This document shows, one piece after another, positions 39,401 through 45,120 of a stretch of 64,000 bases of DNA. The stretch's first letter is position 1; each line of letters opens with the position of its first letter. A program made the position numbers and the translations under genes. The stretch lies in the NCBI RefSeq assembly GCF_014694405.1, contig NZ_JAAUWV010000005.1:122897-186896 (forward strand), given 5' to 3'. The notes below the pieces were generated by a model that saw nothing but the letters and a program-made list of their open reading frames with translations, did not search any database and was not told the origin of the DNA. Source of the stretch: Pseudoalteromonas sp. S16_S37. GTDB lineage: Bacteria > Pseudomonadota > Gammaproteobacteria > Enterobacterales > Alteromonadaceae.

Positions 39401-41155
39401 AACACGACCAGCGCCTGGAGTAGTGGTTGTCCCATCACTCTCTGTAGTCACACTGAATACTTCAAAGTCACTGCTGCCGCTCACATCTCTAATAGTAATG
39501 TTACCCGATCCCAACGCAATACTTTCACTAAAGTCGATAACAATATCGTTGCTGGCAGTTACATTAGTTGCATTGTCATTTGGTGTGGAGTTTGCGCCAT
39601 CAAAAGTAGGAGCTACAGTATCGACCGTAAAAGATGATACGCTTAAGGCGCTATTCGCGTTCCCCGCAGAATCAGTCACTGTAACAGTACAGTTTGTGTA
39701 CGTACCATCTGCCAATGCTGTCGAGTTATCGGTTTGCGTCAAAGTGATAGTTTGGTTGCCCGTCGAGCCGATTGTAGTCGAGCTTGATGTTCCGCAACTC
39801 CCTCCGACAGCCAATATCCCTGTCTCGTTGGTACTAAAAGTATAGTTTGGTGTACTGTCATTGGTTGGGGTTGTTACTGCCGTGACTTGAGTAACCGTAG
39901 GTGCCGTTGAGTCTATGGTGATACTTAATGAACTAGAGCTGGTACTTGTATTTATGCCATCCGACGCTTTAGCTGTGATTGCATGGGTGCCCGCACTCAA
40001 GACACTAGTAGTAATCTGCCAGTTGCCACCGGTTGCCGTTCCCGAACCAATAGAGGTCGCCCCGCCATTTACCTGATCACTGTAGAGTGTCACCGTGGAG
40101 CCGCTTTCGGCCGTACCGCTAAATGTAGGCGTTGTATCATTCGTTGTATTATCGCTTGTGGATGACCCCGTATCCGATGCGCTATCTAAATCAGGCGTTG
40201 ACGGTGCATTAGGCGCGACATCATCCGCAACCGTGATTGTGATTGATTTTTGGAAAGTCGTTGTCGCGTCGTTGGTTTGTATACACACATTATAACTGCC
40301 TGGTGCCAAAGAAGATTGAGTTTGTAATGTGGTGCTAGAAATCGAAAAGCTAGAGTTGTTATCATCACCCGAAGCGGTACAACTACCATTAGCGCTGGCT
40401 GCATTCGTCACTAAACTGTATGTGTGTGAGTCACCTCCATCGGCGTCGGTCGTTGACAAAGTACCAACGGCCGCAGATGCACCAGTAGCAGATTGATTAA
40501 TAGAGGTAGCAGTTAGAGAAATATTAGTCGGTGCAGAATTTGTTATTGGTGTAATAACCACGGTATCAAATGCAAAACGAGTATCATAATTGCCATTTGC
40601 TTTATCTTTAAACTCAAAGACCACCGTATCTATATTGTTCCAGCCAGAATTCGTAAAATGATTAGTACTATCCATTGTGAAAGTAGTATTACCATTACCT
40701 GCTGGTATATCTATAGTTGTCGTTACCACAGCACTGGTACCCGTACCACCATCATAGCCAGTAATTTTTAGCTCAAAGCCTTGCGATCCTGTTGGGGTGA
40801 CTGTTTGTACGTTTCGTAAAATAATAAATGAATTTAAGCTGAAGTTGTTTGTGCTGTTACTTGAATAGAATATGTACCCTCGTGCAGATACAGTGGGTGA
40901 AGCATTCACCATATCATTTGCATAGGCCCCCATGCCATTTACTATACCAATTGAACTGTCAGACGTGTAGGACGTGCTACTACCTCCGTCAAAAACATAA
41001 GTAACAGAATTACTTACATAACTATAACTCGGTTGGCCTGATATGTTTGACTCGGCGGAATAATCTATCGTTGCTGCAAAAACAAGGTAGCTAGGGAGCG
41101 CTGCAAATACAACGAGTGCTCTTTTAAAAAAAGTTGAAATTCGACCATCGCTCAT
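29840..41155 (-). CDS. Giant multidomain surface protein (3771 aa) with internal sorting signal and C-terminal beta-barrel
   Basis: Probable adhesin. Signal peptide residues 1-28 (FFKRALVVFAALPSYLVFA). Order, positions approximate: N-terminal domain 30-205; two copies of a 200-residue module (208-415, 1705-1890); Ig-like domains; an array of repeats rich in TLSSGASV/QHD motifs (800-1435); an RTX-like glycine/aspartate stretch (1430-1460); tandem cadherin-like domains with NxNGxDSFTYT (2115-2512); putative-Ig (2515-2695); more cadherin-like (to 2875); HYR (2882-2950); Calx-beta (2952-3055); calcium-type DSDGDLIPDDQEGYTDSDGD (3160-3189); choice-of-anchor U (3199-3358); two cadherin-like; a GlyGly-CTERM-like tail SGSLGGLLVLL..FIRRS (3548-3577); then a second signal-like segment and a barrel ending in YRF (3592-3771). 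Last gene of cassette 1. Domain calls are by eye. Confidence 0.88.
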   Translation of the reverse strand: MSDGRISTFFKRALVVFAALPSYLVFAATIDYSAESNISGQPSYSYVSNSVTYVFDGGSSTSYTSDSSIGIVNGMGAYANDMVNASPTVSARGYIFYSSNSTNNFSLNSFIILRNVQTVTPTGSQGFELKITGYDGGTGTSAVVTTTIDIPAGNGNTTFTMDSTNHFTNSGWNNIDTVVFEFKDKANGNYDTRFAFDTVVITPITNSAPTNISLTATSINQSATGASAAVGTLSTTDADGGDSHTYSLVTNAASANGSCTASGDDNNSSFSISSTTLQTQSSLAPGSYNVCIQTNDATTTFQKSITITVADDVAPNAPSTPDLDSASDTGSSTSDNTTNDTTPTFSGTAESGSTVTLYSDQVNGGATSIGSGTATGGNWQITTSVLSAGTHAITAKASDGINTSTSSSSLSITIDSTAPTVTQVTAVTTPTNDSTPNYTFSTNETGILAVGGSCGTSSSTTIGSTGNQTITLTQTDNSTALADGTYTNCTVTVTDSAGNANSALSVSSFTVDTVAPTFDGANSTPNDNATNVTASNDIVIDFSESIALGSGNITIRDVSGSSDFEVFSVTTESDGTTTTPGAGRVGITSDKIYLNPTSSLTGNRNYAIRVDTTAVDDAAGNSFAGISNDTTFNFTTANTAPVVDLDSNSGSDNSSATFTEAGGAVNIAPNAAVTEADGDTITTITVTLTNDQDGASEGLNVSASAQDALTGISGSSDIALQDTITVSGATATASEVQTFLKAVTYNNTSSAPNETGRTVTVLINDGTDSSVSRTATISVTNVTAASSSAAAFNTTNGTNLSPEITFTSDNETLTIASASHISGSTANGSTGIDELVVPNGSDLTGFTSLTGFETLTPANDASVTLSELQHDSFTTAINGAGINQFTISSGDGDQTLTGDSDIETYVLGSAMTFTMATATQNVTGSSAADTVNVTSFTATGVLSGGTGTDTLQLSSGANISGATLSSFESLTLSSGASVTMTEAQHDNFSTITAAGTETINIGTASNGLTGNSAVENYVLAAANTFTLGSASQNITGSSGNDTVNVGALTATGTLAGGSGADTLSIGNGGSITGATVSGFENLSVTTGGSASITISQLSAFSGTVSGTGTETLTISGDGNISTVSAIENYTLSDDSTNSRTVTIVSANHSVTGNSSSDAITFNVGTLTYTGTITGENTVADTLSLSSGADITSATIANVSNLTLASGASVAMTLNQHSSFNGTITAPSSETITISGDGNITTLTGIENYSVGDDSTNTRTITVSTGTTSVTASSNTDAITFSIGGSTYTGTLTGDATVADQVQVTDGADITGGSFTNIGSLSVGSGATVAVDVANLSNFSSISGSGGTETLKLMDGGTFNFGSTSVSAIERISIGTNNNATITLTDNFSADGQTVSVINSSGSAITAGLVINASAFATDVLQITATDLDGSDTITGGSGADTIRPGAGTDSMTGNGGNDNFAGAVSDLNGDTIADLAAGDTITITGITGLTTSNVRFNGTGTLEVDTDATTFASPEVSLTLTNAPANDLVYTVADSGSDTVITFAAANNVPAFSSLNGGSTFTENGSPVVIDSDMTVADTELDALNSGNGNYNGASLTIARSGGASSKDVFSHSGLLGTLVQGNAFAYNSISVGTVTTNSSGTLVLSFNSSATSALVDGVLQAIAYGNSSEEPSSSVTLNYTFNDGTTNSTGTNQAVVNITAVNDAPTDIALTATSINQSNTGAAATVATASTTDAESADSHTYSLVTAGASANGSCAANSGNGSFQFSSSTLQTQGSTSPGDYVICVQTSDGTTTFQKSFTITVNDNVAPNAPSTPDLDSGSDSGASSTDNITNDATPTFSGTAESGSTVTLYSDQVGGGATSIGSATATGGNWQITTSTLASGVAHSITAKATDSANNTSASSSALSVTIDTTAPTTPSTPDLTAASDSGSSSTDNLTNDTTPTFTGTATTGDTITLISNVDGSIGSVVASGGAWSITPSTAIASGAHSIFARATDTAGNTTDSASLSVTIDATAPSGVSASIDQSTINATNESALSFTLSNLESSGTFTYQISDGTSTVSGSSTAITSSSQQVTSINVTALAEGTLTLSVTVTDVAGNQSTAFTDTVTKQYNVAPTAGNDSLTTLEDTVGSLNVLSNDNDPENALVASSVTVKTSPSKGQISINNGTVTYTPNANANGSDSFTYTVKDSAQAESNVATVSITITPVNDLPVAANFTPNISEDTPTSALTVRASATDVEDTNPTGNIELATQPTKGSVNIDQTAGTLIYTPNANETGTDSFTYTILDSAGGRSNVATVSINIGAVNDRPVAGNDSVTTNEDTATTLAILANDTDVEDSGFVGADIALEDKGNGAGVYTQANVTIATDGVITITPNLNQNGTLTFTYTIEDSDGLRSDPATVTVNITAVNDAPVAADNTAQILEDGNIEINVLGNDTDVDSQLNTSSVTVVTNPQSGSAQVQGSGAILYTANANFFGNDSFTYTVQDTEGLTSNVATVNITVSSVNDAPVISGTPPTSVNEDVSYSFTPTAVDSDQDTLTFSVSNLPVWASFDNTTGAITGTPTEGQDGTYSGIVVTVRDGQTSASLAAFTIVVVAVNDAPTIQGIAPSSVKQDELYSFVPQAADVDSTSLTFSIAGLPSWAVFDSATGSLTGTPSRQNVGVYDNIVITVSDGELQTSLPVFAITVEPINAAPVATDMQQSVREDGTTSFAAAVEDADGDTLTLTLQSQPQNGQVTIQGTTFSYTPLPNFNGSDGFTFIASDGELSSQVATVSVSVLPINDAPIAVDDNFVFDFVSTNQYELPVLDNDSDVDGDKITIVGAKASLGTVSITDSALVYQGVSNAQGPVTIKYVITDGNKARASAVATLTIINVNGGSAPTIQAPNDITVNATGLFTKVDLGTAVATDSQGNPLPVSLTRNTPIFAPGTHIVYWQTVDSNNLVATASQTVNVNPLVSLQKNSRVAEDRSHSVSVYLNGIAPSYPVTIPYTVSGTADSSDHDLQAGEVVISSGTEAKIEFTIFADSLVEGNETIVISLDSSLNVGTKSSSTVTIVEDNAAPSITTKVTQNNEERSLITATNDEVQINALVFDPNPNDQVTVSWQADSSLVNSTTDPLQFVFNPQGVATGIYKVSVTAQDNATPSLSTTKDIFVEIIESLGALGGNDSDGDLIPDDQEGYTDSDGDGIPDFQDAISECNVMQEQALESGQFLVEGDPGVCLRKGVTVSQNQTGGLQLLESELPNDPSATNTGGLFDYIATGLPQAGDVYSIVLPQRLPVPLGAIYRKLKNGQWTDFVVDTDNQLLSAQGEPGFCPPPGDSQWVSGLAEGAWCVQLRIVDGGPNDDDGIANGTIVDPGGIAVPVSNNALPKANVDTATIVSGQSISINVLVNDTDQNGDSLTITSATVDFGSVEVLDEQLHYTPPNLFIGQATIQYSITDNKGGTSSSTVSVSVITNKAPVVINDSAVSNGGAVLVIDVLANDSDPEETSLYLVSVSAEQGSVTINVDNTITYMPKAGFSGTDTITYVVRDEYGASAQGFVSVVVNTQQSTTITNSSSGSLGGLLVLLTTATFIRRSQLLATMLMAFCITAMGAAQANTELWKFTGSIGQATADTKLRATQLSIEKVDDKGTSWSIGAFYEVLPSLHVGLRYIDLGEGEVRFSGDVSSAEQTQNLLAKEAPVLPSGISAQVDFSQAITKRFSGRVFIGLLRWQYEIDSKRDSGNLLTYKDDGFSGYLGGGVYYEVSADLSVGLDYSHYFLSKNDIGEIALGLQYRF
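35480..36030 (-). repeat. Second copy of a ~200-residue module in the 3771-aa gene
   Basis: This segment encodes a module starting TSINQS..., with HTYSLV, FQKS and then the Ig-like APNAPSTPDLDS...TPTFSGTAESGSTVTLYSDQ. The first copy lies at about 39980-40531. Protein identity is high, but many third positions differ, so it is an old internal duplication. Confidence 0.75.
36850..38760 (-). repeat. Array of degenerate ~60-110-residue repeats in the 3771-aa gene
   Basis: Successive units contain GADI(S/T)xAT, a 'LTLSSGASVTMTEAQHDNF' type segment, GTETLTISGDGN, and ENYxL with VTGSS. At least seven units are visible between about residues 800 and 1435, ending at a glycine/aspartate RTX-like stretch. 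The regular strand/turn pattern suggests a beta-helix or solenoid. I do not know a named family for it. Confidence 0.7.
39980..40531 (-). repeat. First copy of the ~200-residue module in the 3771-aa gene
   Basis: Counterpart of the segment at 35480-36030: TSINQSATG, DSHTYSLV, the paired-cysteine NGSCTASG...YNVCIQTND region, TFQKSITITV and the Ig-like APNAPSTPDLDS unit. Both copies keep the two cysteines (NGSC and Y/VxCxQT), possibly a disulfide. Confidence 0.75.
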
Positions 41156-41228
41156 GTGCCCCCCCAGCCTGACAACCTAACCTATTGACAAGAAAATAAA
41201 AAATTACTAACTATCACTATTTTTAGAA

Positions 41229-41250
41229 GCAGGCTGTACAAAGCGCCTGC
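41229..41250 (-). terminator. Weak hairpin between tail-collar gene and giant gene
   Basis: GCAGGC (41229-41234) and GCCTGC (41245-41250) form a 6-bp stem on the minus strand, followed by TTCTAAAAATAG. The T-run is poor, so it may be a partial terminator or a processing site. It lies in the 116-base gap before the 3771-residue gene. Confidence 0.4.
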
Positions 41251-41271
41251 ATTGTATGCCTGCTAAGCGTA

Positions 41272-41886
41272 TTACGCTCTAGATGGATAAACACCTTCCA
41301 ACACCATCTGCCAATTAACAACCTGAAATGGATTCACTATGCTGAAAGGCTCAGAGCTACCTGTTAGCCCAACAGTTACGCTCCCAGAGGTGCTACCTCC
41401 GTCAATTGTTAGCCCTGAAATTTGTGTTAAATCAGCAGGAGGCGCAAATCCACCCGCTTTGTAATACATTTGACTTGTTGTATTCGAAGCTAAATAAGCA
41501 CCTTCGTCAGGAGTCGTGGTATTAGGTGCATTTTTAGACACTTGCAATGTGCCTGCAACTCCGCCACCACTGGGCGTAAATGCCGCATTATGGTTATGCT
41601 GTGGCATCTGTGACACATCCAAGGTTCGGTACTCTGAGCCAGCTCGCTGACCAATCGTGTACTGTGCACCTCCAATCATTCTGCCCATTCCCAGCGGACT
41701 GCGGCCGCGCATATCAGGTATACCGAAAGAGGTTCTGGCGTCTCCACCATAAAAATCACTAATTAAAGAAAACAACGCAGTGTTCTCTGATATAGCTAGC
41801 AATTGCCCCTGACAACTTGTCCAGCTACGGATTGTAAAATTACCACCGAACGGTCTCATAGTACCGATATATGAATCTGCTGACAT
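41272..41886 (-). CDS. Phage tail-collar domain protein (microcystin-dependent-protein type)
   Basis: The 204-residue protein has the tail-collar domain at residues 1-60: YIGTMRPFGGNFTIRSWTSC, QGQLLAISENTALFSLISDF, YGGDARTSFGIPDMRGRSPL. A linker GSEYRTLDVSQMPQHNHNA and a Gly/Thr/Ser-rich C-terminal part follow. This is the layout of stand-alone MdpB-like tail-fibre proteins, whose role in bacteria is unclear. No signal peptide is present and no other phage genes surround it. AAGGACTTATT precedes the ATG. It is the fourth gene of cassette 1, just before the giant gene; its paralog is at 54807-55466. Confidence 0.88.
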   Translation of the reverse strand: MSADSYIGTMRPFGGNFTIRSWTSCQGQLLAISENTALFSLISDFYGGDARTSFGIPDMRGRSPLGMGRMIGGAQYTIGQRAGSEYRTLDVSQMPQHNHNAAFTPSGGGVAGTLQVSKNAPNTTTPDEGAYLASNTTSQMYYKAGGFAPPADLTQISGLTIDGGSTSGSVTVGLTGSSEPFSIVNPFQVVNWQMVLEGVYPSRA

Positions 41887-42004
41887 AATAAGTCCTTATT
41901 TTTACAAATTACTCAATGGTGACAAGCGGACTTTAGTACTGCTCTCGAACGCCACACCAACTATGTTACTTACTAATAACGTTCAAACACTGAAGATTAA
42001 CTGT

Positions 42005-42499
42005 CTATTCTGATTGCTGAGACTCTTCAGGCTCATACCCCATTGGGTGAACAGAAAATACAGGCGGAATAAACAGCTCAGGTAAGGCAACTTGACGAAT
42101 ACTACCTGCCGATGTTTTACCTACGCACACAGTACCTACATCGTTTACACTCAAAGTCACCTGAGGATTGTCAGATGAGCTAGGAAAACGCCAATACAGC
42201 TCTGACGTTTTATAGCGGATCAGCACCATCTGCTCGCATTGATCAAACTCATCAGGGTGTTCACAAAACTTATCGTGATACTCTGACAATTTTTGCTCGC
42301 CCATAAACTGCACTAACAGGCTGCCCATACCAGGAATATCAACAATGGCAGACTCTGCACGCCCAACGTTTAAAGCGCCTTTTCCTTCTAACTTGGAAAT
42401 CACTTCAGCATTATCACTACTTGGAAGTGCTCCATTGTTATATGGGTACACAGCGATGTTGTATCCGTATTGATTGCTTATCTCTATGTTTATCTTCAT
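42005..42499 (-). CDS. Protein of unknown function found only in cassette 1
   Basis: The 164-residue protein has no signal peptide or membrane segment. It starts KINIEISNQYGYNIAVYPYN, is acidic, contains cysteines near the middle (EHPDEFDQCEQMVLIRYK) and again at GTVCVGKTS, and ends with an acidic, glutamine-rich tail (GYEPEESQQSE). Mostly strand prediction suggests a compact beta domain. It lies between the formyltransferase-like gene (153-base gap) and the tail-collar gene (118-base gap). Cassette 2 has no counterpart. It could be a chaperone or partner of the tail-collar protein, but nothing in the sequence shows that. Confidence 0.7.
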   Translation of the reverse strand: MKINIEISNQYGYNIAVYPYNNGALPSSDNAEVISKLEGKGALNVGRAESAIVDIPGMGSLLVQFMGEQKLSEYHDKFCEHPDEFDQCEQMVLIRYKTSELYWRFPSSSDNPQVTLSVNDVGTVCVGKTSAGSIRQVALPELFIPPVFSVHPMGYEPEESQQSE

Positions 42500-42652
42500 T
42501 CGTTAACTCGCTTCTGAAGTACTATTCACAGCATTGTCTTAACTAAAAAACGATAACACCCACGCACATCTATATACCGCTTTCCTTAACATTGCTTTTC
42601 CACTATAAAAGCAGGCAAACCTTGCTTCATTAGTAACTAAGTGCTTCTGTTG

Positions 42653-43588
42653 TTACTTACTCGGTAAGGTCATACCCGCTTCTAATCCAAATAAAACCGC
42701 AAACCGGTATCCGTCAAACAAACCTTGCTGAGTACTAACAACGTCAAAGCGCACGGCACCATCTTTGCTCTTTATAATTAACCCTCTGTTTCTATCTATC
42801 TCAACCACAGTCCCAGGGAGTAGTCCCGCTATAGGACAATCAACGTTGCTTGCTTGTAAAAGCTGAAACATATCTTTACCGACGGTAAAAATGGCACAGC
42901 CAGTATCTACATTGCCTGCTCTGGCCATATTCATAATTTGCTTTGCTGTTTGTGTACGCCAGTTCACAATAAGTTGGCGATGCTCAAGTAAAGGCGCCAA
43001 CTTCTCTGACACAGCTGATTGCGGCTGCCATTTTAGTTTTTGCTGCTCATCAGCTTGGCAAAAACGCTCTATAACATGCGGAATAGTCTGCGCTACTTTT
43101 TGTTGTAAGCTGCTCATTGTTTCAAATGGGTGGATAGCAATATCCACACCCATGCCTGCGGCGATATCTCCACTATCAATATCCTCACTTACTTGATGTA
43201 AAGTTATGTGGGTTGTTTCTTCTGCGTTTCGTAACTGCCAATATAGTGGGAAAGGGCCTCGATAGTCAGGCAATGGACTTGGATGGATATTGATAAGATA
43301 TCCTGAGAAATACTGTATGAGCGTTGCTTTAATTTTGTGTCTGAACATGTATATCAAACCACGGTTTGCACCCAGCTTGTCTAAACCTGCTAGCAGTTCA
43401 TTATCATTGCTCTTGCTGAACTGAAGCGTTTGTATGCGGTTTTGCTGTAACCAATATTGCAATTGTGCCAAGTCTGGATTGGGCTCCGCTTCAATCAGCA
43501 CCACACAAGCCAACTTGTTGGTTTGTAATAAATATTGAACTATCGGTAGACTTTGGCAGCTACCTGTGAACAAGGCGAATCTCTGCAT
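42653..43588 (-). CDS. Formyltransferase-like protein (catalytic residues present)
   Basis: The 311-residue protein has the formyltransferase fold: an N-terminal half with GYLINIHPSPLPDYRGPFPL (N100, H102) and HQVSEDIDSGDIAAG (D138), which match the Asn-His-Asp catalytic triad of N10-formyl-tetrahydrofolate-dependent enzymes. The C-terminal half (about 200-311) resembles the Formyl_trans_C domain (IVNWRTQTAKQIMNMARAGN). It is not a housekeeping methionyl-tRNA formyltransferase by context. The acceptor could be an amino sugar or a protein amine; this is inference. It starts 11 bases after the methyltransferase-like gene with a good AAGGAAG site. Its paralog at 55485 has lost these residues. 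Confidence 0.82.
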   Translation of the reverse strand: MQRFALFTGSCQSLPIVQYLLQTNKLACVVLIEAEPNPDLAQLQYWLQQNRIQTLQFSKSNDNELLAGLDKLGANRGLIYMFRHKIKATLIQYFSGYLINIHPSPLPDYRGPFPLYWQLRNAEETTHITLHQVSEDIDSGDIAAGMGVDIAIHPFETMSSLQQKVAQTIPHVIERFCQADEQQKLKWQPQSAVSEKLAPLLEHRQLIVNWRTQTAKQIMNMARAGNVDTGCAIFTVGKDMFQLLQASNVDCPIAGLLPGTVVEIDRNRGLIIKSKDGAVRFDVVSTQQGLFDGYRFAVLFGLEAGMTLPSK

Positions 43589-43599
43589 AGTGCTTCCTT

Positions 43600-44838
43600 C
43601 TATACTTTCACTGGCACAAAGCCTGGTAATCCACTGATTTGATAGTAAAACTGCACAGTATCGCCGCTATTTGCCACAAAGTGCGTATGCTCAATATCTT
43701 TTGGTTTTATATCGATATAAACGCTGGTATCTGGCCTTGGGTGGGTAATGCCTGAGTCATACTGCCCCACTTCTTCTTGCGCAAACGTTTCTACATGAGC
43801 GTATACGGCAAAAATTCGCTGGCTCATATCTGTAATATCTTTGGGTAAAACAATTTGGTTGGCGGGGATCACTTTGATGCCATCTTGCAGTTCTAACTCT
43901 TGCATATTAAGCAAAGTCGATTTATTTATATTGATGATTTCACCAAGCTCCACTCTATCTTGAAGTGCATCTTTTGCCATATTGTTGGAGTGACTATAAT
44001 CCACTTGTTTCCACTGCTGATTAAATTCAGTTTCCCCAATCACCATCATGCCTCTAACCGACACGTTTTGTGGGATCATCCAACCATCTATGTTAAGAAA
44101 CTTGACCAAGTGCTTAGCAATGCTCAACTGCCCTTCTTTAGTAAAGCCGTGCTGCATCGCTTCAAGCACTAGCAAATCGATTGCCGTGTCAGGCTTAAAC
44201 TCTGTTGCATCGGCCTCCTCAATCAGCGCTATGTAATCTTCCAGTTGTAAGTCTTTGACTAACTGTCTAAGCGTTATGACTGCACCTGGATGAACATCAA
44301 CTAACATCACTTGAAGCTGCTTAGCACTATAGGTTTGCATGTCTTTGTAATAGCTCAGTAACGGTAAAAGTAGCGGAGCAAAAGGCCCACAAGCGGGATA
44401 CAAAATAGTAATAGATGGTTTGTGCTTGAGCTTACCCTGAATGGCTTGATCAACACCTCTTGCATAGCCTTTGATACGATAAACATCTTTAATGGTATGT
44501 TTGCAATTATGCGGTGACATAATAAGGCCCGTTGCACTGATGTACTGGCGGGTTAACAGCTCTTGGCTAAGCTTTGCCTGCGCCATTGACTGCACGGCAT
44601 GCTCATACATTGTCTCAAATGCTTTAATGAGCACTTTATGCTCAACTTTGCTACCACTTAATACCAAAGCCATAGCATCAACAAAACTTTTTTGTAATAG
44701 CTTTTGCCTTTGTTCAACAGTAACTTGTGACTTTAATAAAGACTCAAGTTGCGTTCGAATTGAATGTTTAAGCAACTCATCTATTTGAGGATCTGCATAT
44801 CCTAACGAAACATCATTAAGTACTTGCGATTTTTCCAT
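43600..44838 (-). CDS. SAM-dependent methyltransferase-like protein
   Basis: The 412-residue protein has a helical N-terminal region (1-140), then a Rossmann-type core: ILYPACGPFAPLLLPLLSYY (147-155 at the place of SAM motif I), MLVDVHPGAVITLRQL (acidic residue of motif II) and DLLVLEAMQHGFTKEGQLS (226-236), which recalls the double-E loop of protein arginine methyltransferases. The C-terminal part holds GQYDSGITHPRPD and FYYQISGLPGFVP. The same four motifs occur in the paralog at 56397-57644. It is the first gene of cassette 1. The substrate is unknown; methyl transfer is inferred from the fold-like motifs. Confidence 0.75.
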   Translation of the reverse strand: MEKSQVLNDVSLGYADPQIDELLKHSIRTQLESLLKSQVTVEQRQKLLQKSFVDAMALVLSGSKVEHKVLIKAFETMYEHAVQSMAQAKLSQELLTRQYISATGLIMSPHNCKHTIKDVYRIKGYARGVDQAIQGKLKHKPSITILYPACGPFAPLLLPLLSYYKDMQTYSAKQLQVMLVDVHPGAVITLRQLVKDLQLEDYIALIEEADATEFKPDTAIDLLVLEAMQHGFTKEGQLSIAKHLVKFLNIDGWMIPQNVSVRGMMVIGETEFNQQWKQVDYSHSNNMAKDALQDRVELGEIININKSTLLNMQELELQDGIKVIPANQIVLPKDITDMSQRIFAVYAHVETFAQEEVGQYDSGITHPRPDTSVYIDIKPKDIEHTHFVANSGDTVQFYYQISGLPGFVPVKV

Positions 44839-44952
44839 TATTGCTGCCTAGCTCCAAGGGTCCTTGACTAAAATGTATTACGGCAAGATTCAGTCGGTAT
44901 TCATTGCTGTGTTCTATTCAGTCTAGACACGCAACAATAAAGTGCTAAGTTT

Positions 44953-44980
44953 TTAATAAAAAATAGGTTGTTATTACCAA
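44953..44980 (-). promoter_or_regulatory. Candidate promoter of cassette 1
   Basis: On the minus strand TTGGTA (44975-44980) and TATTAA (44953-44958) are separated by 16 bases, in the 282-base gap between the giant gene terminator of cassette 2 and the first gene of cassette 1. The match is moderate and only by eye. Confidence 0.3.
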
Positions 44981-45058
44981 TTTAGGGAACATGCATATAA
45001 GTAAAAATTGATGTGATTTGCACCACTTGCATAAATGAACATCAAACATTTCTGAACA

Positions 45059-45091
45059 TAAAAAAGAGGGCTGGATAAACATCCAGCCCTC
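45059..45091 (-). terminator. Strong rho-independent terminator of the 3182-aa gene
   Basis: GAGGGCTGGAT (45066-45076) and ATCCAGCCCTC (45081-45091) form a perfect 11-bp stem with a four-base loop. On the minus strand a T-run follows (A-run 45060-45065). It ends cassette 2 and isolates it from cassette 1. Confidence 0.92.
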
Positions 45092-45120
45092 TTCGAGTCA
45101 AATAGTAAAATGGTAAACGT

